In this document: positions 7,713-15,198 of the stretch, in pieces
Layout of the letters: every line of letters starts with the position of its first letter
Numbering within the stretch: position 1 is the first letter of the stretch
Source of the DNA: Streptomyces sp. CC0208
GTDB lineage: Bacteria; Actinomycetota; Actinomycetes; Streptomycetales; Streptomycetaceae
Assembly: GCF_003443735.1 (NCBI RefSeq)
Contig: NZ_CP031969.1
Location: forward strand, 682,001-746,000
Length of the DNA: 64,000 bases
Direction: 5' to 3'
Translations under genes and position numbers: made by a program
Notes under the pieces: generated by a model
Told to the model about the DNA's origin: nothing
What the model saw: the letters and a program-made list of their open reading frames with translations, nothing else
The model's database searches: none

Positions 7713-8750
7713 ATGGGCAGCGCCGACGACGGCAACAGCGCGCTCGGCCACAAGGCCTTCAAACGGTCCAAGAGCCATTTCGCGGACCGGGTCACCGTCG
7801 ACGGCCGGGACGGCTGGCCGGTGGAGCCCGGCCGCTACCGCCTGGTGGTCAGCCGCGCGTGCCCCTGGGCGAGCCGGGCCGTGATCTCGCGGCGGCTGCT
7901 CGGGCTGGAGGACGCGCTCTCGATGGCGATCGCCGACCCGATCCAGGACGACCGCAGCTGGCGTTTCACCCTGGACCCGGACGGCCGCGACCCGGTGCTC
8001 GGCATCCGCTACCTCAGCGAGGCCTACGACAGGCGGGAGAGCGACTATCCCGGCGGGGTGAGCGTGCCCGCCCTCGTGGACGTTCCCAGCGGGAAGCTCG
8101 TCACCAACGACTACCAGCAGCTCACCCTGGATCTGGCCACCGAGTGGACGGCCCTGCACCGGGAGGGGGCGCCCGACCTGTATCCCCGGGCACTGCGCGA
8201 CGAGATCGACTCGGTGATGGCGGACATCTACGAGGACGTCAACAACGGTGTGTACCGGGCGGGTTTCGCCTCCGGCCAGGAGGCGTACGAGGAGGCGTGC
8301 GCGGGCGTGTTCCGTCGGCTCGAGCTGCTGACACCACGGCTGGCACGGCAGCGGTATCTCGTCGGGGACACCATCACCGAGGCGGACATCCGCCTGTTCA
8401 CCACATTGGTGCGTTTCGACGCCGTCTACCACGGTCACTTCAAGTGCAACCGCTGGAAGCTGACGGAGAACGAGGTGTTGTGGGCGTACGCGCGCGATCT
8501 CTACCAGACACCGGGCTTCGGTGACACCGTCGACTTCGACCACATCAAGCGGCACTACTACCAGGTGCACACCGGTATCAACCCGACCGGCATCGTGCCC
8601 CTCGGGCCGGACCTGGCGGGCTGGCTGACGCCGCATCACCGTGAGGAGCTCGGCGGCCGTCCGTTCGGCGACGGAACCGCGCCGGGCCCGGTGCCGACGG
8701 CCGAGGCGGTCCCGGCGCACCACCGACCCACCACTGAGCAAGGAGACTGA
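7713..8750 (+). CDS. Glutathionyl/mycothiolyl-hydroquinone reductase (ECM4/YqjG family)
   Basis: This 345-residue protein has the Xi-class glutathione-transferase-like architecture. An N-terminal thioredoxin fold carries the catalytic cysteine in VSRACPWASR (about residue 49), and an all-helical C-terminal domain contains DIRLFTTLVRFDAVYHGHFKCN and YYQVHTGINPTGIVPLGPD, both diagnostic. It removes thiols from glutathionyl- or, in actinobacteria, probably mycothiolyl-hydroquinones. The ATG at 7713 follows GGAGG; earlier in-frame codons lie inside the divergent transporter gene. The DUF4235 gene starts two bases after its stop, so they share an mRNA. Confidence 0.92.
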   Translation: MGSADDGNSALGHKAFKRSKSHFADRVTVDGRDGWPVEPGRYRLVVSRACPWASRAVISRRLLGLEDALSMAIADPIQDDRSWRFTLDPDGRDPVLGIRYLSEAYDRRESDYPGGVSVPALVDVPSGKLVTNDYQQLTLDLATEWTALHREGAPDLYPRALRDEIDSVMADIYEDVNNGVYRAGFASGQEAYEEACAGVFRRLELLTPRLARQRYLVGDTITEADIRLFTTLVRFDAVYHGHFKCNRWKLTENEVLWAYARDLYQTPGFGDTVDFDHIKRHYYQVHTGINPTGIVPLGPDLAGWLTPHHREELGGRPFGDGTAPGPVPTAEAVPAHHRPTTEQGD

Positions 8751-8751
8751 C

Positions 8752-9048
8752 GTGGCAAAGAAGAAGAAGCTGCCCCTCGCCTACAAGCCCCTCGGCTTCG
8801 TACTGGGCTGGACGAGCGGAACGCTGGCGGGACTGGCCTTCCAGAAGACCTGGAAGGCCATCCGGCACGAGGACAACGCCCCCGACGCCCTGGACCGTGA
8901 CCGCGGCTGGGGAGAGATCCTGCTGGCTGCGGCGGTCCAGGGCGCCATCTTCGCCGTGGTGCGCAGCGCGGTGGACCGAGCGGGCGCCACAGCCATCGAA
9001 CGCTCCACCGGAGTCTGGCCGGCCGACGACAAGGGCGGCCGCGACTGA
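8752..9048 (+). CDS. DUF4235 small membrane-associated protein
   Basis: This 98-residue protein fits DUF4235, a common actinobacterial family of unknown function. The lysine-rich start (MAKKKKLPLAYKPLGFVLGW) is followed by a first hydrophobic helix (LGFVLGWTSGTLAGLAF). A second helix (EILLAAAVQGAIFAVVRSAV) ends near residue 85. The pattern suggests a small two-helix membrane protein. It starts with GTG at 8752 behind AAGGAG, immediately after the hydroquinone reductase gene, and is likely co-expressed with it. Confidence 0.85.
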   Translation: MAKKKKLPLAYKPLGFVLGWTSGTLAGLAFQKTWKAIRHEDNAPDALDRDRGWGEILLAAAVQGAIFAVVRSAVDRAGATAIERSTGVWPADDKGGRD

Positions 9049-9049
9049 C

Positions 9050-9442
9050 TCAGCCCTGCTTGGGCGCGGTCGGGGTGACCGTGCGCACGGTGAAGGAGTG
9101 TCCGGCGGGGTCGGCGTACCCCCGTTCCTCGAACGGCCCCGCCACGTCCTTCGTGTCCAGCGGGCGCCCGCCGAGCTCCACCACCTTGCGTTCGACCGCG
9201 TCCAGGTCCTCCACCACGAAGTCGATGTGGGCCTGGAGGGAGTTCTCCGGGCGGGGCCAGCTCGGCGGTGTGGCGTTCACATCGCGGCGGAACGCCAGCC
9301 GGAAGCCGTCCGCTCCCCTGATCTCCACGCGGTTCGCGGTCGCGTCGGTCTCCTCGGCCGCCAGCAGCTCCTTGTAGAACACGGCGAGCTTCTCGGGCTC
9401 GGCACAATCGAGCACGACGACCCCCGCTTTCACCAGTGCCAT
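9050..9442 (-). CDS. VOC-family (glyoxalase/bleomycin-resistance-like) protein
   Basis: This 130-residue protein belongs to the vicinal oxygen chelate superfamily. It has two beta-alpha-beta-beta-beta modules: GVVVLDCAEPEKLAVFYKEL at the start, and HIDFVVEDLDAVERKVVELG then FADPAGHSFTV-like ADPAGHSF at the end. Members are small dimeric dioxygenases, glyoxalases or drug-binding proteins; the sequence does not say which. The ATG at 9442 is preceded by GGAGAC. It converges on the DUF4235 gene with a one-base gap. Confidence 0.88.
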   Translation of the reverse strand: MALVKAGVVVLDCAEPEKLAVFYKELLAAEETDATANRVEIRGADGFRLAFRRDVNATPPSWPRPENSLQAHIDFVVEDLDAVERKVVELGGRPLDTKDVAGPFEERGYADPAGHSFTVRTVTPTAPKQG

Positions 9443-9518
9443 GTCTCCTCCGAAGGGTATGGCCACGGGGTGTTGGTGCCCCGCGGCCCTACCTTGCGGA
9501 TATCCCGGCACGGCCGAT

Positions 9519-9986
9519 TCAGTCGGCGACCCGCCACTGTCCGTCCCGCATCAGCTCACGCCCGGTGAGCTCGTTCTCCTCGCGCCAGGCCTGCACCCGC
9601 CGCGGGCGGACGCGGAAGTACAGGTAGGGCGTGGTGAGCTGTCGGGGGTCGAAGCCGGTCCGCTCGGCGAACCGGTCCCCCTCCTCCACTGTCAGTTCCG
9701 CCTGGGTGACGGTGTCGACGATCCCGTCGATCATCACGACGTCCCGGGTGGGCCCGAGGCCGAGCCGTACTCTGCCGGTCGACTTCAGGTTCCGGCCCGT
9801 GGGGCTGGTGGCCGGGGTGGCGAGGAGGAGGGCGGAGCCGTCCCAGAGGAACGAGAGCGGGACGAGATACGGCACCCCCGAGCCGTCGTCCGGGGCGGTG
9901 GCGACCCAGACGTCCTGGTCGTGCTCCAGTCGGTGCAGGGTGTCCTGCTTGCGCTGCTTCGCGGGGCGTGGCGGCTGCTCGGCCAT
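9519..9986 (-). CDS. Pyridoxamine 5'-phosphate oxidase-like FMN/F420-binding protein
   Basis: This 155-residue split-beta-barrel protein is of the PNPOx-like superfamily. HRLEHDQDVWVATAPDDGSG, PYLVPLSFLWDGSALLLATP and SPTGRNLKSTGRVRLGLGPT give the barrel with its flavin-phosphate-binding region. The tail YLYFRVRPRRVQAWREENEL is typical. Actinobacterial relatives often use F420 or bind haem or biliverdin; the cofactor is not readable here. The chosen ATG at 9986 is preceded by GAGGAC and gives the usual length. It lies upstream of the VOC gene on the same strand (76-bp gap). Confidence 0.88.
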   Translation of the reverse strand: MAEQPPRPAKQRKQDTLHRLEHDQDVWVATAPDDGSGVPYLVPLSFLWDGSALLLATPATSPTGRNLKSTGRVRLGLGPTRDVVMIDGIVDTVTQAELTVEEGDRFAERTGFDPRQLTTPYLYFRVRPRRVQAWREENELTGRELMRDGQWRVAD

Positions 9987-10304
9987 CGGCGTGCGTCCTC
10001 CTGCTGGGTCACCAACTGACGGCATCAGTCTGGCCCTTCGGACCGGGTTCCACCTCCCACTTTCGACCTGAGGCGTGCCGACGCGGCACGGCGGGCGACC
10101 TGAACGGCGGCTGCCGGCCCTCGGCGCCCGTCCAGCGGCGTACGACACGGGCGGGCGCCCCCGTCACCACGGCATGGCCGGGCACGGCACACCGCACTCT
10201 GCGCGCGGGGCGTGTGGAAGCTGTGATCCTCACCCCGGCCGAGCGTGCGCGAATCACCCGCCACGGATGAGGCGAAGGCGCCGGAGCCGTGCTGCGATGG
10301 TGGG
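9987..10304. other. Intergenic region between divergent genes, no gene seen
   Basis: These 318 bp separate the oxidase-like gene from the repeat-protein gene. I find only a short GTGCC-GACGC-GGCAC hairpin at 10075-10089. The open frames are proline/arginine-rich with no family resemblance. The promoters of both neighbours must lie here, but I cannot point to convincing -35/-10 boxes. Confidence 0.5.
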
Positions 10305-10916
10305 ATGACCTGGCGAAGCTTGGTGGATCCCTTCGACGTGACCGGACGGCTGACGCGCTACGCACTGGGCACCGCCGGCCCGGTCGTCGACCGTCTCGTC
10401 CGCGCGGGCGCGGCCGCCGTCGTGGACCGGCTCGACCTCGACGGCCTGGCCGCCCGTCTCGACGTCGACCGGATCGCCGACCGGATCGACGTGATGCGCG
10501 TCGTGCGGCGCGTCGACATCGACCTGATCGCGGACCGGGTCGACGTGGACCGCATCGCCGACCGCGTGGACGTGAGCCGGGTGACGGCCCGGGTGGATGC
10601 GGACGAGATCGCGGCCCGGCTGGACGTGGACCGGATCGCGGCGCGCATCGACGTCGACCGGATCGCCGCCCGGCTTGACCTCGACGCCGTGATCGCCAGG
10701 ATCGACCTGGTCTCGCTCACCCGGGCGGTGCTGGAGGAGATCGACCTGGGCCGGATCGTCCGGGACACCAGCGGCGGGATGGCCGAGGAGACGGTCGACG
10801 CGCTCCGGCTGCGAAGCATGCGGGCCGACCGGATGGTGAACCGCGTCACCGACCGGCTCCTGCACAGACCCGGCGTGGCCCCGGCACACTCCGACGGGCA
10901 CGGGCAGCCACCGTGA
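10305..10916 (+). CDS. Tandem nonapeptide-repeat protein, function unknown
   Basis: This 203-residue protein is built around about eleven consecutive nine-residue units from residue 43 to 141. The consensus is [LIV]-D-[LIV]-D-x-[IV]-[AV]-x-R, for example LDVDRIADR, VDVDRIADR, IDVDRIAAR. An N-terminal helix (residues 1-42) and a C-terminal charged segment (MAEETVDALRLRSMRADRMV) flank the array. The strict spacing of Asp, hydrophobic and Arg positions suggests a repetitive solenoid or helical rod with charged stripes. The stop overlaps the GTG of the RDD membrane protein gene by four bases, so they are translationally coupled and may act together at the membrane. No enzymatic motif is visible. 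The start ATG at 10305 has a poor SD. Confidence 0.8.
   Translation: MTWRSLVDPFDVTGRLTRYALGTAGPVVDRLVRAGAAAVVDRLDLDGLAARLDVDRIADRIDVMRVVRRVDIDLIADRVDVDRIADRVDVSRVTARVDADEIAARLDVDRIAARIDVDRIAARLDLDAVIARIDLVSLTRAVLEEIDLGRIVRDTSGGMAEETVDALRLRSMRADRMVNRVTDRLLHRPGVAPAHSDGHGQPP
10431..10727 (+). repeat. 27-bp coding tandem repeat (eleven nonapeptide units)
   Basis: Eleven in-frame 27-bp units encode the nonapeptides of the repeat protein at 10305. The DNA copies are diverged, with units such as CTCGACGTCGACCGGATCGC and its variants, so the array is old and held by selection on the protein rather than newly expanded. Confidence 0.8.
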
Positions 10917-11356
10917 CGCAGGGGGACCGGGACTTCGGGGCCGGCACCGCGGGAGTGGTGTCGCGATGCCTCGCGGCGCTGGTCGACGTGATCGTGGTGG
11001 CCGCCATCGGGCTCGCCGTGCAGTTCGCGTACGGCGGTCTCCGGCTGCTCGTCGCCGGGCCCCCGTTCCGTATGCCGGACCCGTCCGCCTGGCTGACGGG
11101 TGTGCTCGGCTGGGCTGTCGCCGTGCTCTATCTGAGCGTGAGCTGGGCGACGACCGGCGGCACCCTCGGCGACTGGCTGCTGGGCCTGCGGGTCACCGGC
11201 CGCGCCGGGCGGCTGCTGGGCGCCCCCCGAGCGCTGCTGCGGGCCGTGCTGTGCGTCGCCTTCCCCGTGGGCCTGCTCTGGATTCCCTTCAGCCGGCGCC
11301 ACGCCTCGGTCCAGGACGTGGTCATGGCCAGTGCTGTGCGGTACCACCGGTTCTGA
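10913..11356 (+). CDS. RDD-family membrane protein
   Basis: This 147-residue integral membrane protein is of the RDD family. SRCLAALVDVIVVAAIGLAV forms helix 1 with the conserved R...D pair. WLTGVLGWAVAVLYLSVSWA forms the central helix, and LLGAPRALLRAVLCVAFPVG, leading into LLWIPFSRRHASVQDVV, forms the third segment with the last conserved charged motif. TTGGTLGDWLLGLRVTGRAG is the typical G-T-L-G-x-x-L-x-G-L-R-V loop. Some RDD proteins have been linked to Na+/H+ exchange; the role here is unknown. It starts with GTG overlapping the repeat-protein stop (GTGA). Confidence 0.9.
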   Translation: MTQGDRDFGAGTAGVVSRCLAALVDVIVVAAIGLAVQFAYGGLRLLVAGPPFRMPDPSAWLTGVLGWAVAVLYLSVSWATTGGTLGDWLLGLRVTGRAGRLLGAPRALLRAVLCVAFPVGLLWIPFSRRHASVQDVVMASAVRYHRF

Positions 11357-11497
11357 CGAGAGGCCCGCACGGTGGTCACCCTCGGGAGGTGACGACGGGC
11401 TCGTGCGGGACGGGTAGGAGTCGGAGGAAGCATCGCACCGGCCATGACCGTGACCTGGGCTCGGGTGCTCGGCTGACACGTCCGAAGGAGGTCCGCG

Positions 11498-13258
11498 ATG
11501 GCAGACACCGGAGGCCGTCACGTCCCGCCAGGGCTGCGCACGCTGTCGGTGTACCGGCGCGAGTGGCTGGTCAAGGACGTCGTGGCGGGCGTCGTCCTCA
11601 CCACGCTGCTGGTCCCGCAGGGCATGGCCTACGCGGAACTGGCCGGGCTACCCGCCATCACGGGGCTGTACACGTCGGTGCTCTGCCTTCTGGCGTACGC
11701 GGTCTTCGGGCCCTCGCGGATCCTGGTGCTCGGCCCCGACTCCTCGCTCGGCCCGATGATCGCGGCGACGATCCTGCCGCTGATCGCCTCCGACGGGGAC
11801 AGCGGGCGGGCGGTGGCGCTCGCCTCGATGCTCTCCCTGATGGTCGGCGCCATCACGATCCTGGCCGGGGTGTGCCGGCTGGGCTTCATCGCCGACCTCA
11901 TCTCCAAGCCCACCATGATCGGCTACATGAACGGGCTGGCGCTGACCATCCTGATCGGGCAGCTGCCGAAGCTGTTCGGCTTCAAGACGGACGCCGACGG
12001 CCTCGTCGCCGAGGTGCGCGCCTTCGTCCGGGGGCTGGCCGACGGCAAGGCGGTGGGGGCCTCGGTGACGGTCGGAGTGGCGGGGATCGTCCTGATCCTG
12101 GTGCTTCAGCGGTGGCTGCCCAAGGTGCCCGCGGTCCTGGTCATGGTGGTGCTCGCGATCGCCGCAACCTCGGCCTTCGACCTGGGCCGGCACGGGGTCA
12201 GCCTGGTCGGCGAACTCCCTCGGGGGTTCCCGCCGTTGAGCCTGCCCCACGTGCACTGGGGCGACTTCGGCCCGCTGTGCGCCGGAGCGCTCGGCATCGC
12301 CCTGGTGTCCCTCGCCGACACCATCTCCAACGCCTCCGCTTTCGCCGCACGCACCGGCCAGGAGGTGCGCGGCAACGAGGAGATGACGGCGATCGGAGCG
12401 GCCAACGTGGCGGCCGGGCTGTTCCAGGGGTTCCCCGTGAGCACCAGCGGCTCACGGACGGCGGTGGCCGAACGGGCGGGCGCCAGGAGTCAGTTGACGG
12501 GAATCGTCGGCGCGGGCCTGATCGTGCTGATGCTCGTTCTGCTGCCCGGGCTCTTCCGCAACCTGCCACAGCCGGCCCTCGCGGCCGTCGTCATCACGGC
12601 CTCGCTCTCTCTGGCCGACATCGCAGGCACGCGACGCCTGTGGCACCAGCGCAAGGCGGAGTTCCTGCTGTCGATCACTGCCTTCCTCGGGGTGGCGCTG
12701 CTCGGCGTGCTGCCGGGCATCGCGGTCGCCGTCGGCCTGTCGATCCTGAACGTCTTCAGGCGGGCCTGGTGGCCGTACAACACCGTGCTGGGCCGGGTGC
12801 CGGGACTGCCCGGCTATCACGACGTCCGCTCCTACCCTGAGGCCGAGCAGCTGCCGGGCCTGGTGATCCACCGCTTCGACGGGCCCCTGTTCTTCGCCAA
12901 CGCCAAGGCCTTCCGCAACCACATCATGCGGCTGACCCGCTGCGAGCCGCCGCCGGTGTGGGTGCTGCTGGCGGCCGAGCCGATGACGGACGTGGACACC
13001 ACGGCGGCCGACGAGCTCGAGGAGCTCGACGAGGCACTGAACGAGCGAGGGATGAGCCTGGTGTTCGCCGAACTGAAGGATCCGGTGCGGCACAAGATCG
13101 AGCGCTATGAACTGACCCGCACCATCGATCCGGCCCACTTCTACCCGACGCTGGAGGCCGCGGTCGCCGCATACCGCGCGCAGACCGGCGCTCGGTGGCC
13201 ACCGGCCGCGGAACGGTCCCCGGCGGAGACCGCCCTGGAGAAACCGCCGAGCGGCTAG
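11498..13258 (+). CDS. SulP-family inorganic anion transporter with STAS domain
   Basis: This 586-residue protein is a SLC26/SulP transporter. The N-terminal part (about 20-440) holds 10-14 membrane helices with the family signature DVVAGVVLTTLLVPQGMAYA at its start and GLYTSVLCLLAYAVFGPSR soon after. The conserved NALAD-like region appears as SLADTISNASAFAARTGQEV. The cytoplasmic STAS domain spans about 450-560 (LVIHRFDGPLFFANAKAFRN, then VDTTAADELEELDEALNERG). Substrates in the family are sulfate, bicarbonate or other anions. AAGGAG precedes the ATG. No carbonic anhydrase or sulfur gene is next to it, so I cannot choose a substrate. Confidence 0.94.
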   Translation: MADTGGRHVPPGLRTLSVYRREWLVKDVVAGVVLTTLLVPQGMAYAELAGLPAITGLYTSVLCLLAYAVFGPSRILVLGPDSSLGPMIAATILPLIASDGDSGRAVALASMLSLMVGAITILAGVCRLGFIADLISKPTMIGYMNGLALTILIGQLPKLFGFKTDADGLVAEVRAFVRGLADGKAVGASVTVGVAGIVLILVLQRWLPKVPAVLVMVVLAIAATSAFDLGRHGVSLVGELPRGFPPLSLPHVHWGDFGPLCAGALGIALVSLADTISNASAFAARTGQEVRGNEEMTAIGAANVAAGLFQGFPVSTSGSRTAVAERAGARSQLTGIVGAGLIVLMLVLLPGLFRNLPQPALAAVVITASLSLADIAGTRRLWHQRKAEFLLSITAFLGVALLGVLPGIAVAVGLSILNVFRRAWWPYNTVLGRVPGLPGYHDVRSYPEAEQLPGLVIHRFDGPLFFANAKAFRNHIMRLTRCEPPPVWVLLAAEPMTDVDTTAADELEELDEALNERGMSLVFAELKDPVRHKIERYELTRTIDPAHFYPTLEAAVAAYRAQTGARWPPAAERSPAETALEKPPSG

Positions 13259-13309
13259 GGCGTCCCGGAGGGGCCCGGCCGGCGAGCCGGCGGTCGGCAC
13301 CGACGGTGG

Positions 13310-13353
13310 TGGACTTCCTGGACAGGTGTCCCGCTATAGTGGACACCTGTCCA
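13310..13353 (+). promoter_or_regulatory. Promoter with overlapping inverted-repeat operator for the DUF1304-tetR operon
   Basis: TGGACAGGTGTCC (13319-13331) and GGACACCTGTCCA (13341-13353) form a perfect 13-bp inverted repeat with a nine-base spacer. A good -10 box, TATAGT, occupies 13335-13340 inside the spacer. TGGACT at 13310-13315 could be the -35 (19-bp spacing). A repressor bound here would cover the promoter. The TetR protein of the same operon (13730) is the obvious candidate. Confidence 0.85.
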
Positions 13354-13370
13354 CGAAGTAAGGGAAGCTG

Positions 13371-13733
13371 ATGGAGATCCTCGCGAACGTGCTGGTCGGC
13401 CTGGTGGCGGCGCTGCACGTGTACATCCTGGTGATGGAGATGTTCCTGTGGCAGAAGAAGCCGGGGATGTCCTTCCACGGGTTCGACCGGGAGATGGCCA
13501 GGGCCACCGCACCGATGGCCGCCAATCAGGGCCTGTACAACGGCTTCCTCGCGGCGGGGCTGGTGTGGGGGCTCGTCGCCGGGGATCCGACCGGGTTCCG
13601 GGCTCAGGTGTTCTTCCTGGTGTGCGTCATCGTCGCCGGTGTGTACGGCGCCGTCACCGCCAACGTCCGGATCCTCGCCGCGCAGGCCCTGCCGGGCGCG
13701 CTCGCCCTGGCCGCCGTCCTCGTCGCGCGGTGA
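13371..13733 (+). CDS. DUF1304 small integral membrane protein
   Basis: This 120-residue protein has four predicted membrane helices. Helix 1 is ILANVLVGLVAALHVYILVM with a characteristic buried His and Glu (HVYILVMEMFLW). Then come LYNGFLAAGLVWGLVAG, VFFLVCVIVAGVYGAVTA and LPGALALAAVLVAR. MSFHGFDREMARATAPMAAN and QGLYNGFLAAG match DUF1304 well. Function is unknown. It is the first gene of a two-gene operon with a TetR regulator whose GTG start overlaps its stop, and its promoter carries a strong palindrome. Expression is therefore probably induced by a TetR ligand, which would fit a role in efflux or membrane stress. Confidence 0.9.
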   Translation: MEILANVLVGLVAALHVYILVMEMFLWQKKPGMSFHGFDREMARATAPMAANQGLYNGFLAAGLVWGLVAGDPTGFRAQVFFLVCVIVAGVYGAVTANVRILAAQALPGALALAAVLVAR

Positions 13734-14293
13734 ACCGCCCCGCCCCCGAGGACCCGCGGGCGGCCCGCACCCGGGCGCGGCTGCGGGAGGCCCTGCTCGC
13801 GGAGTGCGCCGAGCGGCCGCTGGAGGAGGTCGGCGTGGCCGCCCTGGTGCGGCGGGCCGGGGTCGGCCGGGCCACCTTCTACGTGCACTACGACGGCCTG
13901 GAGGCGCTCGCCGTCGACGCCTGTGCGGACGTCGTACGGGACGCCGTGGAGGCGCTGCACGCCTGGCGCGGGCGGCCCGACCCGGTGCACGCGCCGCCCG
14001 CGCTCGCGGAGTTCTTCACCTCGCTCACCCCGCATGCCGCCCTGTACCGGTCCCTGCTCGCCCCGGGCGGCGGTGGACCGTTGGGCAGGGTGCTGCACCG
14101 GGATCTGCGGGCCTACAGTCTGCGGGAGCGCGAGCTCGCGGGTGCCGCCGACGCCCCCCTGGTCGCCTCCGCGGTCGCGGCCACCTTCGCCGGCGTCCTC
14201 GCCGACTGGCTGCACGGCCTGCTCGACGCCTCCGCGGCGGACATCTCCGACCAGGTCTGGCAGTTGCTGGTCGCGCTGCACGCCAGCCGGTGA
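13730..14293 (+). CDS. TetR-family transcriptional regulator
   Basis: This is a 187-residue regulator with the TetR helix-turn-helix at residues 10-55: RTRARLREALLAECAERPLE, then EVGVAALVRRAGVGRATFYV, HYDGLEAL. The C-terminal part (60-187) resembles the TetR_C class with FFTSLTPHAALYRSLLAPGG. It starts with GTG at 13730, overlapping the DUF1304 stop by four bases, so the two are translationally coupled. It probably binds the inverted repeat at 13319-13353 and represses its own operon. The ligand is unknown. Confidence 0.9.
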   Translation: MNRPAPEDPRAARTRARLREALLAECAERPLEEVGVAALVRRAGVGRATFYVHYDGLEALAVDACADVVRDAVEALHAWRGRPDPVHAPPALAEFFTSLTPHAALYRSLLAPGGGGPLGRVLHRDLRAYSLRERELAGAADAPLVASAVAATFAGVLADWLHGLLDASAADISDQVWQLLVALHASR

Positions 14294-14300
14294 ACTCGCC

Positions 14301-15137
14301 TCACTTGCAGGCCACCTGCTCCTTGAGCAGGGGCCAGGCCTCGACGCCGCCGGGGGTGCGGAGGTACGCCGTCCCGCGGTCGCCGGTCAGCCACAACTCC
14401 TGGTCCTGATAGCGGTATCCGGTGTCCCGGGCGTTCACCGGCACGGTGACCGAGTCGTCGTAGGGCGCGGTGAGCATGCCGGGTTCGAGCAGGCCCTCCG
14501 GGTCACGGGCGTACCTGCGGCCACCGAGGTCGAGGAAGTGCACCTGCCGCCAGCCGCAGTGGTCGTCCCCCGCGCCGCTGCTCACCTCGCCGGTCGGCAC
14601 CCGCCGGCCCGCGCGGTCGGTCCAGATCTCGTAGCCGTGGGAGGCGGTCCACGCGGCCGGGAGTTCGGACGGGTCACAGGAGGCGCTGGTCTCCGGGCCC
14701 CAACCGGGCCTGTCCCGCTGGTCCTTGGCGACCACGACCGCCACCTTGGTCCGGCCGCCGACGTCGTAGGAGTACAGTACGCGGTCCGCCTCCCGGCGCT
14801 CGACTCGGTAGCCGGAGCGGGGCTCGCCCGGGTCGAACAGGTCGAAGTACAGCTTCAGCCCCTCCTCCGGGCTGTCCCCGCCGTCGTCGCTGCTCCAGCC
14901 GTCGGGGCCGTTGCCGTTGTAGATCTCCCCGGTGCACTCCAGGGCCCGGCCGGCGGCCCCCGAGGCGAGCCGCAGCGCCCGCGGTGTGTGCTCGTCCAGT
15001 TCTTTCGTGGGGACGTTCATCGGCCCGTCGTAGGCCGTGACCGGTGCGGTGCCCTCGACCACCACGCCCTCTCCGGACTCGCACCCCACGACCGTCATGG
15101 ACACGGCCGCCAGCACCGCCCACAGCCCTCTGCGCAT
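14301..15137 (-). CDS. Secreted lipoprotein, function unknown
   Basis: This 278-residue protein starts with a lipoprotein signal: MRRGLWAVLAAVSMTVVGC gives charged residues, a hydrophobic core and the lipobox VVGC, with lipidation expected at Cys19. The mature part (SGEGVVVEGTAPVTAYDGPM onward) contains no motif I recognise. It has several cysteines (in ALECTGEIYNG, SASCDPSELP, DDHCGWRQVH and EQVACK at the C terminus), which may form disulfides outside the cell. An in-frame ATG 30 bases upstream is possible but its SD is too close. It is convergent with the TetR gene. It resembles uncharacterised Streptomyces lipoproteins. Confidence 0.8.
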   Translation of the reverse strand: MRRGLWAVLAAVSMTVVGCESGEGVVVEGTAPVTAYDGPMNVPTKELDEHTPRALRLASGAAGRALECTGEIYNGNGPDGWSSDDGGDSPEEGLKLYFDLFDPGEPRSGYRVERREADRVLYSYDVGGRTKVAVVVAKDQRDRPGWGPETSASCDPSELPAAWTASHGYEIWTDRAGRRVPTGEVSSGAGDDHCGWRQVHFLDLGGRRYARDPEGLLEPGMLTAPYDDSVTVPVNARDTGYRYQDQELWLTGDRGTAYLRTPGGVEAWPLLKEQVACK

Positions 15138-15198
15138 TCCCGCCCCCTGTACACCGTCCGCCGTCATGATCCTTCGACGCCGGGGATGCTGGGAACGT

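Noticed and set aside
10075..10089. Short GTGCC-GACGC-GGCAC hairpin in the 9987-10304 gap.
   Set aside because: Five-base stems are expected by chance in DNA of this composition and it lies in no special position.
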